A stretch of 64,000 nucleotides of DNA from Piscinibacter defluvii. GTDB taxonomy: Bacteria; Pseudomonadota; Gammaproteobacteria; Burkholderiales; Burkholderiaceae_C. A program made the translations under genes and the position numbers. Position 1 is the stretch's first letter; every line of letters begins with the position of its first letter. This document shows positions 45,296 to 53,133 of the stretch, piece after piece. The stretch spans positions 253,258 through 317,257 of the forward strand of contig NZ_ML137198.1 of the NCBI RefSeq assembly GCF_004011805.1, written 5' to 3'. The notes under the pieces are model-generated. The model ran no database searches. It was not told where the DNA came from and saw only the letters and a list, made by a program, of their open reading frames with translations.

Positions 45296-45568
45296 TCAGC
45301 CGGTATGCGCCGGGAACACGAACACGCCGCTGGCGTGGCCGTGCTCACTGAAATGAAGCCCCCGAGCTCGCTTTCGCTCGCTACCCCCCGAGGGGGGGCC
45401 CACCAGCGGCCCGGCCGAGCCGGTTCCGCGGCGGGAAGCTTGGTCAGGCCTCGGGGCCTCATGCGGCGAGCGTGGCGGTAGCCGCCATCGACAACTGACA
45501 TGCACCGCCTGCGCCGCCAGCGCGAGGCCGGCGCGTTGCAGGGGGCGGGAGAGCGAACCTTGTTTCAT
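45296..45568 (-). pseudogene. possible remnant of an exported protein gene, overlapping a repeat element
   Basis: ATG at 45568 preceded by GGAGAACTCC gives MKQGSLSRPLQRAGLALAAQ, a plausible signal-peptide start, after which the frame reads through low-quality, Pro/Arg-rich sequence and the dispersed repeat. A second frame also shows MAATATLAA before a stop. It lies downstream of degP on the same strand. Likely a truncated gene whose remainder was lost; it may simply be a chance frame. The 314-bp gap between the VOC and DegP genes holds nothing else I recognise. Confidence 0.25.
45350..45445 (+). repeat. dispersed intergenic element, copy A
   Basis: About 96 bp beginning GAAATGAAGCCCCC, with TCGCTCGCTACCCCCCGAGG and GAGCCGGTTCCGCGGCGGGA. 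Nearly the same sequence occurs inverted at 60407-60503. Contains hairpins (CCCCC-CGA-GGGGG). Probably a repeat family of this genome rather than a mobile gene. Confidence 0.85.
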
Positions 45569-45609
45569 GGAGTTCTCCTTCGGGGAAAGAGGCCGGGGTT
45601 CACAGCTCG

Positions 45610-47112
45610 TCAGCCGAGCGTCACCGGCACGAAGATCTTGTCGCCGTCGCGCTGCACCAGCAGCGCCACGCTCCTGGGCTTGCCGGCCAGCAGGCTGCGC
45701 ACCTGCTCGATGCTCGCCACCGGCTTGCCGTTGACGGCCAGCAGCAGGTCGCCCGGCTCCACGCCGGCGCGCGCCGCGGCGCCGCCCACGTTCTCGATCA
45801 GCAGGCCCTGCTCCACGCCGGCCTCGCGGCGCTCCTGGCGTGTCAGCGGGCGCACCGCCAGGCCGAGCTGGCCGCCCTCCGGCGCAGCAGGGCCGGCCAG
45901 CGCCCCGGTCTCGTCGATGCCGCCGAGCCGGGCGTCGACGCTGCGCGCCGCCTTGTCGCGCCACACCTTCAGCGCGACACGCTCGCCCGGTGCGGCCATG
46001 CCGATCAGGGTCGAGAGCTCGCCGGAGCGCTGCACCGCCTGGCCGTTGACCTCGAGGATCACGTCGCCCGGCTTCAGGCCGGCCTGCTGCGCCGCGCTGC
46101 CCTCGGCCACCTGGGCCACCAGCGCACCGTCGGGCCGCGCCAGGCCGAAGGACTCGGCCAGCGCCTGGTTCAGCTCCTGCACGCTGACGCCCAGGCGCGC
46201 ATGGGTGGCCTTGCCGGTGGCGACGATCTGGTCCTTGACCTTCAGCGCCACATCGATCGGGATCGCGAAGGCCAGCCCCTGGTAGCCGCCGGTCTGCGAG
46301 TAGATCTGCGCATTGATGCCGACCACGTTGCCGCTGCCGTCGAACAGCGGACCGCCGGAGTTGCCGGGGTTCACGGCCGCGTCGGTCTGGATGAAGGGCA
46401 CCACCGCGTCGCCCGGCAGCGAGCGCCCCTTGGCGCTGACGATGCCCTGCGTGGCGCTCTGCTCGAAGCCGAACGGCGCGCCGATCGCGAGCACCGGGTC
46501 GCCCACCTCGAGCCGGGCCGGGTCGCCCAGGCGCACGGTGGGCAGGTTCTTCGCGGCGATGCGCAGCACGGCCACGTCGGTCACCGGGTCGCTGCCCAGC
46601 ACCTTGGCGGAGAACTCGCGCCGGTCGGCCAGCTTGACGTTCACCTCGCGCGCCTCGCGCACCACGTGCGCGTTGGTCAGCACCAGCCCGTCGCTGCTGA
46701 CGATGAACCCCGAGCCCTGGCCGCGGAAGGGCTGCTGCGGGTTGCCGCGCAGCCGGCCCTCGAAGCCCGGCAGGCCGCGGAAGAACTGGAAGAACGGGTC
46801 GCTCCCGGCGCCCGGCGGCAGGCCCTGCTCCTCGAGCGAGGCCTGGTGCACGCCCGACACCGTGATGCCGACCACCGCCGGCCCGAAGGTCTTCACGATC
46901 GTGCGGTAGTCGGGCACGCGGCCCTGCGCCGCGATCGGCGGCACCGGCGCGGGCGCGGCGGCGTTGGTGGCGGCGGTGCTGTCGGCCACCGCCACGGGGG
47001 TCGCGCCGCGCGGCTTCCACCACTCCAGCGGGTTCAGCGTGAGCGCGCTGGCCGTGCCGGTGATCAGCACGCCGGCGGCCAGCAGGGTGCCGGTGAGGGG
47101 ATGCAGTTTCAT
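45610..47112 (-). CDS. DegP/Do-family periplasmic serine endopeptidase
   Basis: 500 residues. Signal peptide MKLHPLTGTLLAAGVLITGT, then a trypsin-like domain with His149 (TNAHVV), Asp179 (VTDVAVL) and Ser252 (NPGNSGGPL), followed by two PDZ domains, the first near residue 310 (AQQAGLKPGDVILEVNGQAV) and the second near 430 (RAGVEPGDLLLAVNGKPV). Envelope-stress quality control. In many betaproteobacteria it lies with rpoE-rse genes; here those genes are absent. Divergent from the TIR-subtilisin gene. Confidence 0.93.
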   Translation of the reverse strand: MKLHPLTGTLLAAGVLITGTASALTLNPLEWWKPRGATPVAVADSTAATNAAAPAPVPPIAAQGRVPDYRTIVKTFGPAVVGITVSGVHQASLEEQGLPPGAGSDPFFQFFRGLPGFEGRLRGNPQQPFRGQGSGFIVSSDGLVLTNAHVVREAREVNVKLADRREFSAKVLGSDPVTDVAVLRIAAKNLPTVRLGDPARLEVGDPVLAIGAPFGFEQSATQGIVSAKGRSLPGDAVVPFIQTDAAVNPGNSGGPLFDGSGNVVGINAQIYSQTGGYQGLAFAIPIDVALKVKDQIVATGKATHARLGVSVQELNQALAESFGLARPDGALVAQVAEGSAAQQAGLKPGDVILEVNGQAVQRSGELSTLIGMAAPGERVALKVWRDKAARSVDARLGGIDETGALAGPAAPEGGQLGLAVRPLTRQERREAGVEQGLLIENVGGAAARAGVEPGDLLLAVNGKPVASIEQVRSLLAGKPRSVALLVQRDGDKIFVPVTLG

Positions 47113-47216
47113 CGTCGCTCCTTGGGGTTCCTCGATGTCACGAAGATAGGGATGCGCCGTGAGGCCTGCGTTAGGCGACGATGAGGCGAAGGTTAAGGTG
47201 ACGGGAGACGCGCCGC

Positions 47217-49151
47217 ATGAACAGCACCGACCGCACGCTCAAGGTCTTCGTGTCGTACTCACGCGCCGACGCCGCCTTCGCCGACGAGCTGGTCGGCGCG
47301 CTCGAGTGGGCCGGCTACGCGGTGAGCATCGACCGCGCCTCGATCATCGAGGGCGAGGACTGGCGGCGCCGCCTCGGCGCGCTGATCGCCGACGCGGACA
47401 CGGTCGTCTTCCTGCTCTCGCCGCACTCGGCGCGCTCCGACATCTGCGCCTGGGAGGTGGAAGAGGCGGCGCGGCTGTGCAAGCGCCTGATCCCGGTGCT
47501 GGTCGAGCGCACCGGCGAGCTGCCGGTGCACGAGCGGCTCGCCGCCCTGAACTACGTGCGCTTCGATCCGCACGACGACGGCCGGCCGCGTTCGTTCATC
47601 GGCGCCATGCGCGGCCTGCAGCGGGCGCTCGACACCGATCTGGACTGGCTGCGCGAGCACACCCGGCTGATGGCGCGCGCCGCCGAGTGGGACGGCGCCG
47701 GCCGGGCCGAGAGCCGGCTGCTGCGCGGCGCCGACATCGAGGCCGCCCGGCGCTGGGCCGCCGAGCGGCCGAAGGACGCACCGCCGCTGACCGAACTCCA
47801 GCTCGCGCTGATCGCCGAGAGCGAGGCGGCTGCGCAGCGCCACGAGGACCAGGAACGACAGCGCCTGCAGGAGATGGCCGCCGCGCAGGAGGAGCGCGCC
47901 CGCGCGCTGGACGAGCGCGAGTCGGCCGTGCGCGTCGTCGGCCGGCGCACCCTGCTGGGCATCGTCGGGACCTCCGTGTTCGCGCTCGGCGCGGCCGGTG
48001 CGGGCTGGTGGGCGCTGCGTGCCGAGCGGCGTGCGCTGGTGCTGCGCGACCAGCAGGAGGCCGAGCGCAAGGCGTTCGCCGACAAGCAGCGGGAGCTGGC
48101 CCGGCTGCGCGAGCTGACGCGCGACGAGGCCACCTGGCGCCGCGGCAGCGCGGCCGAGGCGCCGCCTCGGGTGACACGCTCGCCCGCCGCGCCGCCGGCC
48201 GGGCCGGGCGCGCCGACCCGGGCCGTGCGGCTGGTCGGCGCCGACCGCCAGGCCTACACCGGTGCCGGCGTGACGGTGGCGATCATCGACTCGGGCATCG
48301 ACGTGGCGCACCCGGCCTTCGCCGGCATGGAGCTGATCCAGAAGGATTTCAGCGGCGAGGGTGACGGCGACGAACTCGGCCACGGCACGATGCTCGCCAG
48401 CATCGTGGCGGGGCGGCCGCTGGGCGGGCAGCGCATCGGCATCGCACCGGGCGTCACGCGCCTGGTGATGGTCAAGTACATCGGCAAGAGCGGCAACGCG
48501 AGCCCGGAGAACCTGCCGGTCGCGCTCGACTGGGCCCTGTCCTACGACGGCGGCAGCGTCGACGTGGTCTGCCTGGGCTTCGGCCTGCAGGTGGTCGACG
48601 ACATCGAGCGCGAGGCGCGCGACGGCAGCGGCGTGCGCACGGGGATCTCGCGCACGCTGGCCACCTTCGCACAGTCCTACCGCACGACGGAGGGCATCGT
48701 CACGGCGGCGCTGGCCTCCGGCAAGGGGGCGCTGATCTTCGCGCCGGCCGGCAACGACAACCGCGCCGGCGAGGAGGTGCGCGTGAACGCACCGACCGCC
48801 CTGGCGCGCGGCGTCATCTCCGTCGGCGCGGCCGACGAGGCCGGCGCCGCAGCCGGTCTGACCATGGCCTCCTTCTCCAACGTCGGCGCCACCGTGGCGG
48901 CGCCGGGCAGCCGGGTGCCGGGGGCCCGTCCCGGCGGCGGCCTGGACGAGATGACGGGCACCTCGATCTCGTCGGCCGTCGCGGCCGGCACCGCGGCCTT
49001 GTGGTGGGAGATGCTGCGCCGCGAGGCCGGCGCCGCGAACGCCGCCCAGGTGTGGTCACGCATGAAGGCGGCGGCACGCGCCGATGTCTTCGCGCCGGGT
49101 GTCACGCCGCTGGCACGCGGGCTCGGCCTGGTGCAGGCGCCGCCGGGCTAG
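47217..49151 (+). CDS. TIR domain-transmembrane-subtilisin (S8) fusion protein
   Basis: 644 residues. Residues 5-140: bacterial TIR_2 domain (KVFVSYSRADAAFADELVGA, VVFLLSPHSARSDICAWEVE), with Glu80 at the position of the catalytic Glu of TIR NADases. A helical linker (150-240, ending in coiled coil) leads to one membrane helix (244-268) and a second coiled coil (270-305). Residues 335-640: S8 protease with Asp358 (AIIDSG), His389 (GHGTML), oxyanion Asn513 and Ser583 (TGTSISSAVAAG). Topology predicts TIR inside, protease in the periplasm. ATG at 47217 follows GGGAG. Overlaps the convergent kinase gene by 50 bases. Confidence 0.85.
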   Translation: MNSTDRTLKVFVSYSRADAAFADELVGALEWAGYAVSIDRASIIEGEDWRRRLGALIADADTVVFLLSPHSARSDICAWEVEEAARLCKRLIPVLVERTGELPVHERLAALNYVRFDPHDDGRPRSFIGAMRGLQRALDTDLDWLREHTRLMARAAEWDGAGRAESRLLRGADIEAARRWAAERPKDAPPLTELQLALIAESEAAAQRHEDQERQRLQEMAAAQEERARALDERESAVRVVGRRTLLGIVGTSVFALGAAGAGWWALRAERRALVLRDQQEAERKAFADKQRELARLRELTRDEATWRRGSAAEAPPRVTRSPAAPPAGPGAPTRAVRLVGADRQAYTGAGVTVAIIDSGIDVAHPAFAGMELIQKDFSGEGDGDELGHGTMLASIVAGRPLGGQRIGIAPGVTRLVMVKYIGKSGNASPENLPVALDWALSYDGGSVDVVCLGFGLQVVDDIEREARDGSGVRTGISRTLATFAQSYRTTEGIVTAALASGKGALIFAPAGNDNRAGEEVRVNAPTALARGVISVGAADEAGAAAGLTMASFSNVGATVAAPGSRVPGARPGGGLDEMTGTSISSAVAAGTAALWWEMLRREAGAANAAQVWSRMKAAARADVFAPGVTPLARGLGLVQAPPG

Positions 49152-50451
49152 GCGGCACGAGCGGCCAGTGCACCGCGACACGCAGCCCGCCGAGCGGCGA
49201 CTCGCCCAGCGTCACCTCGGCGCCATGCCGCTGCGCCACCGCGCGCACGATCGCCAGGCCGAGCCCGCTGCCCGGCTCCTCCTGCCCGGCACGGCGCACG
49301 AAACGGTCGAACACCTTGTCGCGCTCGGCCGGCGGGATGCCCGGCCCGCTGTCGTCGACGACGAGCTGCGCGGCGCCGCCCTCGTGCCCCACGCGCAGCT
49401 CGACCCGGCCGCCGGGCGGGCTGTGGCGCAGCGCGTTGTCGGCCAGGTTGCGCACCAGCGCCGTGAGGCCGGCACGTTCGCCCTGCAGCGGCACCGGCGC
49501 GTCGGCCTGCAGCTCGAGCGTGCTGCCGCGCGCGGCCGCCAGCGGCAGCAGGTCGGCCAGGGCCTGGCGCGCCAGCTCGGCCAGGTCGAGCGACTCCAGC
49601 GCCGCGGCCGCACCCGGCTCGCTGCGCGCCAGCGCGAGCAGTTGCTCCACCAGCCGCGCGGCGCGCTCGATGCCCTGCGCGAGCTGCTCGGTGGCGGCCT
49701 GGCGCGCCGGTTCGTCGGCGGCGCGGCGCAGCATCTGCAGCTGCAGCTTGAGCGCCGTCAGCGGCGAGCGCAGCTCGTGCGCCGCATCGGCCACGAAGGC
49801 GCGCTGCGCATCCAGCGCCTGGCCGAGCCGCCCGAGCAGGCCGTTGAGGGCCGCCACCAGCGGCGCCACCTCGTCGGGCAGCCCGGCCTCGGGCAGCGGC
49901 GCCAGCGCCAGCGCGTCGCGCCCGCGCACCTCGGTGGCCACGCGGCGCAGCGGCGCGAGCGTGCGCGCGACGATCCAGCCGCCCAGCAGCACGAACAGCG
50001 GCGCCACCACCAGCAGCGGCAGCACGCTGCGCAGCGCGGTGCCGGCGGCCAGGCGCTGGCGCACCGGGCGCGGCTGCGCCACCTGGATCACACGCGCGCG
50101 CGTGGCCACGCCGAAGGTGCGCCAGGTCTGCCCGCCGGCCTGCACGTCGGCGAAGCCGAGCAGCGCACGCGCCGGCAGCTCGGGGTGCAGGCGCGAGGCG
50201 TAGATGCTGCGGCCGTCCTCGGTCCAGATCTGCACGACGAAGTCGAGCTGCTCGTCGGCCAGCGCCTGCGCCTGGTCGGGTGCGATCTCGCCCTGGTCGC
50301 GCAGCGACAGCGCCATCTGGCGCAGCTGGTAGTCGAACAGCGCCTCGGTCTCGGCCAGCACGCTGCGGTAGGTGGCGAGGCCGAACACCGCCGCCGCGCC
50401 GAGCAGCAGGCCGAGCAGCGCGACCAGCAGCCGGTTCTTCAGCGAACTCAC
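49102..50451 (-). CDS. two-component sensor histidine kinase (QseC/TctE-like)
   Basis: 449 residues, GTG start. Two membrane helices flank a periplasmic sensor (about 28-143), then HAMP and HisKA with His225 in RAFVADAAHELRSPLTALKL; ATP-binding N box NLADNALRHS, G1 DDSGPGIPP, and GSGLGLAIVRAVAQRHGAEV. Partner of the upstream OmpR regulator (GTGA overlap). Its last 50 bases overlap the 3' end of the convergent TIR-subtilisin gene, so its C-terminal tail (PAAPAPGRARVPAA) is encoded opposite that gene. Confidence 0.9.
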   Translation of the reverse strand: MSSLKNRLLVALLGLLLGAAAVFGLATYRSVLAETEALFDYQLRQMALSLRDQGEIAPDQAQALADEQLDFVVQIWTEDGRSIYASRLHPELPARALLGFADVQAGGQTWRTFGVATRARVIQVAQPRPVRQRLAAGTALRSVLPLLVVAPLFVLLGGWIVARTLAPLRRVATEVRGRDALALAPLPEAGLPDEVAPLVAALNGLLGRLGQALDAQRAFVADAAHELRSPLTALKLQLQMLRRAADEPARQAATEQLAQGIERAARLVEQLLALARSEPGAAAALESLDLAELARQALADLLPLAAARGSTLELQADAPVPLQGERAGLTALVRNLADNALRHSPPGGRVELRVGHEGGAAQLVVDDSGPGIPPAERDKVFDRFVRRAGQEEPGSGLGLAIVRAVAQRHGAEVTLGESPLGGLRVAVHWPLVPPSPAAPAPGRARVPAA

Positions 50452-51122
50452 GCCGCGCCGCCGCCGGGCGCGCCGACGTAGTAGCCGACCCCGCGCATGT
50501 TGCCGATGAACTCCGCCCCGAGCTTGCGGCGCAGCTGGTGGATGTAGACCGAGACCGCGTTGCTCTCGATCTCCTCGCCCCAGCCGTACAGCCGGTCTTC
50601 CAGCTGGGCGCGCGAGAGCAGCGCGCCGGGGCGCTGCATCAGCGCCTCGAGCACCGCGAACTCGCGCGCCGACAGCAGCACCGGCACGCCGGCCTTGCTG
50701 ACCTGGCGCGTGGCCGGGTCGAGCGTCACGTCGCCGCAGCGCAGCAGCGGCTCGGCGCGGCCGCCGTGGCGGCGCAGCACCGCGCGCATGCGCGCCAGCA
50801 GCTCGTCGAACTCGAAGGGCTTGACGAGGTAGTCGTCGGCGCCGGCATCGAGCCCGGCGACGCGGTCGCCGGTGCCGTCGCGTGCGGTCAGCACGATCAC
50901 GGGCGTGTCGTTGCGCTGTGCGCGCAGGGCCCGCAGCACGTCCAGCCCGTCGCCTTCGGGCAGGCCGAGGTCGAGCAGCACCAGGTCGAAGCGCTCGCTG
51001 GCCAGCGTGGCCTGCGCGGCGCGTGCATCGCGCACCCAGTCGACCGCATGGCCCTCCAGGCGCAGCGCGGCGCGCAGGCTGTCGCCGATCATGCGGTCGT
51101 CTTCGACGAGGAGCAGGCGCAT
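50448..51122 (-). CDS. OmpR-family response regulator (QseB/TctD-like)
   Basis: 224 residues. Receiver domain with Asp51 as phosphoacceptor (VLLDLGLPEGDGLDVL), acidic Asp8/Asp9 and Lys101 (DDYLVKPFEFDEL). C-terminal winged helix: SAREFAVLEALMQRPGALLS, IESNAVSVYIHQLRRKLG, and VGYYVGAP. Typical QseB/PmrA-like partner of the downstream kinase. Targets unknown. Confidence 0.93.
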   Translation of the reverse strand: MRLLLVEDDRMIGDSLRAALRLEGHAVDWVRDARAAQATLASERFDLVLLDLGLPEGDGLDVLRALRAQRNDTPVIVLTARDGTGDRVAGLDAGADDYLVKPFEFDELLARMRAVLRRHGGRAEPLLRCGDVTLDPATRQVSKAGVPVLLSAREFAVLEALMQRPGALLSRAQLEDRLYGWGEEIESNAVSVYIHQLRRKLGAEFIGNMRGVGYYVGAPGGGAA

Positions 51123-51149
51123 GGGGGGAGGATAGCGGCCCCGGCCGCC

Positions 51150-51596
51150 TCAGCAGGCCGTCGGCAACAAGGCGCGCGCCGCGGCGATCACGTCCTCGGG
51201 CAGCACGCAGGCGCGGCGCGCCCGGGTGTCGAGGTGCACGGCCACCAGCGCCGTGCGCGCGGCGACGTGGCCGGCCTCGTCGTCCACCATCTCGTGCACG
51301 AACACCAGGCGCTTCGCGTGCACCTCGCGCAGCGTGCTGCGAATCGAGACGGTGGCGCCGGCCATCAGCTCGCGGGCATAGGTGATCTGCTGCTCCACCG
51401 CGGCCATGCCGCGCCCGGCCTCGCGCAGCCGCGCGGGCGTGAGGCCGAGCAGGCGGAACAGCTGCCAGGTCGCCTCGTCGAACTTGCCCACGTACCACAT
51501 CACGTTCATGTGGCCCATGTGGTCGCAGTGCCAGGGGTAGACGGTGCCGCGGTAGGTGATCGGCGGCTCGTGGGTCGGGGGCGGGGTCGGGGGCAT
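51150..51596 (-). CDS. acyl-CoA thioesterase (4-hydroxybenzoyl-CoA thioesterase fold)
   Basis: 148 residues, hot-dog fold. The segment YPWHCDHMGHMNVMWYVGKF carries the Asp and aromatic features of the 4HBT family, followed by ATWQLFRLLGL. Substrate unknown. Both neighbours are separate units: the two-component system is 28 bases downstream, the flavin gene 117 bases upstream. Confidence 0.8.
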   Translation of the reverse strand: MPPTPPPTHEPPITYRGTVYPWHCDHMGHMNVMWYVGKFDEATWQLFRLLGLTPARLREAGRGMAAVEQQITYARELMAGATVSIRSTLREVHAKRLVFVHEMVDDEAGHVAARTALVAVHLDTRARRACVLPEDVIAAARALLPTAC

Positions 51597-51712
51597 CGTG
51601 GCTCCTGCGGCGCGTTCGGGGGACGCCCCATTCGGCCGCGCCGCGGTTGCACGCGCGTTGCGGCGCCCGGCCGCCGGGTTTCCGCTGAAACGCGGGCCCC
51701 GGTCTCAGGCTC

Positions 51713-52453
51713 TCAGGCTCCGAAGCGCTCGGTGCGGATGCGCGCCGCCGGCACGCCGAGCAACTGCAGGTGCCCGGCGATCGCTTCGACGAACGCATGG
51801 CGGCCGCAGACGTAGGCCCGCACGCCGCCCGGCGGGCCGAGCGGACGCAGCGCCTCGGCGAGGAAGGCCGCGTCGGGCCGCCCGACGCGGTCCTGCGCGC
51901 GCGCCACGCTGGCCTCGCGCGACAGCGCCTGGTGCAGCGTGAAGCCGCGCCCGGCCGCCTCCTCGGCCAGCAGCTCGTCGCGCAGCGGCACCTCGGCCGC
52001 GCAGCGTGCGGCCGCCACCAGCACCATCGGCGCACCGGCCGGGCCGGCGGCGCGGTGCCGCACCATCGCCAGCAGCGGCACCAGACCCGAGCCGCCGCCC
52101 ACCAGCAGCGTGGGCGGCGCGGCCTCGCGGTCCCACACGAAGTGGCCCCCCAGCGGGCCGCGCAGCTCGATCTCGTCGCCGGCCTGGGCCACGTCGTGGA
52201 ACCAGGGCGAGACCTCGCCGTCCGCAAGACGCTCGATCGCCAGTTCGATGCGCCCTTCGCACTCCGGCGGCGAGAGCAGCGAGTAGCTGCGCTGCGCCTG
52301 GTAGCCGTCGGCGGCGGTGAGCCGCAGGTCCACATGCTGGCCGGCGCGCGGGCGCTGCCAGGCCGCGGGCGCGAGCTCCACGCGCAGCAGGCGCGGCGTC
52401 AGGCGCTCGAGCGCGGTGATGCGCGCCGGGCTCCAGCGCAGCGGCTCAGTCAC
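51713..52453 (-). CDS. ferredoxin-NADP reductase-like FAD/NAD oxidoreductase
   Basis: 246 residues, GTG start overlapping the molybdopterin gene by 8 bases. FAD-binding RSYSLLSP region, GPLGGHFVW, then NAD(P)-binding LLVGGGSGLVPLLAMVRH and the C-terminal YVCGRHAFVEAIAGHLQLLG. No iron-sulfur motif is seen, so electrons pass from NAD(P)H to a separate acceptor. Paired with the sulfite-oxidase-like gene, it probably supplies it with electrons. Confidence 0.85.
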   Translation of the reverse strand: MTEPLRWSPARITALERLTPRLLRVELAPAAWQRPRAGQHVDLRLTAADGYQAQRSYSLLSPPECEGRIELAIERLADGEVSPWFHDVAQAGDEIELRGPLGGHFVWDREAAPPTLLVGGGSGLVPLLAMVRHRAAGPAGAPMVLVAAARCAAEVPLRDELLAEEAAGRGFTLHQALSREASVARAQDRVGRPDAAFLAEALRPLGPPGGVRAYVCGRHAFVEAIAGHLQLLGVPAARIRTERFGA

Positions 52454-53051
52454 CGCCGTAGCGCTGCTCGAGGAACGGGTCGCCGCGCATGTGGTAGCCG
52501 CGCAGCTCCCAGAAGCCGGCCTCGTCGCGCGCGGTGAACTGCAGCGCGGTCACCCACTTGGCCGACTTCCAGAAGTACAGCTGCGGCACCAGCAGCCGCG
52601 CCGGGCCGCCGTGGTCCGGCGTCAGCGGGAGGCCGCCGAAGTGGGTGGCGATCATCGCGCGGCCGCCGGTCAGGTCGGCCGCCGGCACGTTGGTGCTGTA
52701 GCCGTCGGCCGAATGCGCCAGCACCCAGGGCGTGGGTGCGCCGAGGCCGGCGGCGGCCAGCAGGTCGTCGACCAGCACGCCCTGCCACTCGGTGTCGAGC
52801 TTGGACCAGGTGGTGACGCAGTGGATGTCGACCACCCGCGTCGTCTGCGGCAGGGCCTGGAACTCGTCCCAGGTCCAGGCCTGCAGCGTGCGCGGGCCGA
52901 GCCTGAGCGCAAAGCGCCATGCAGCCAGGTCGACACGCGGCGTGGGGCCGGCGCTGAGCACCGGGAAGTCCTCCGTCAGCGACTGGCCGGGCGGGATGCG
53001 TCCGGCCTGTGCCGCGGCGGGCCGGCGGCCACCGAATCCACGTGTGCTCAT
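52446..53051 (-). CDS. sulfite oxidase-like molybdopterin oxidoreductase
   Basis: 201 residues from MSTRGFGGRRPAAAQAGRIP, preceded by GGAGAACGC. Molybdopterin-binding domain with the conserved Cys in VVDIHCVTTWSKLDTEWQGV, DGYSTNVPAADLTGGRAMIA, and DHGGPARLLVPQLYFWKSAK. No heme or dimerisation domain and no twin-arginine signal, so a cytosolic reductase of the YedY-like fold is likely. The overlapping flavin gene implies an NAD(P)H-driven pair. Confidence 0.87.
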   Translation of the reverse strand: MSTRGFGGRRPAAAQAGRIPPGQSLTEDFPVLSAGPTPRVDLAAWRFALRLGPRTLQAWTWDEFQALPQTTRVVDIHCVTTWSKLDTEWQGVLVDDLLAAAGLGAPTPWVLAHSADGYSTNVPAADLTGGRAMIATHFGGLPLTPDHGGPARLLVPQLYFWKSAKWVTALQFTARDEAGFWELRGYHMRGDPFLEQRYGGD

Positions 53052-53133
53052 GCGTTCTCCGGTCGGGACACGGCTCGATGCAAGCGCCGAGCCAGCTGTG
53101 CGATGCTCGCACGTCCTGCCTCGGTCTGCCGCC

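Noticed and set aside
46000..50451. A TIR-based anti-phage system with partner genes
   Set aside because: Neighbours are a DegP protease and a two-component system; no SLOG, SIR2, STING or nucleotide-cyclase gene is seen, so only the single fusion protein is proposed.
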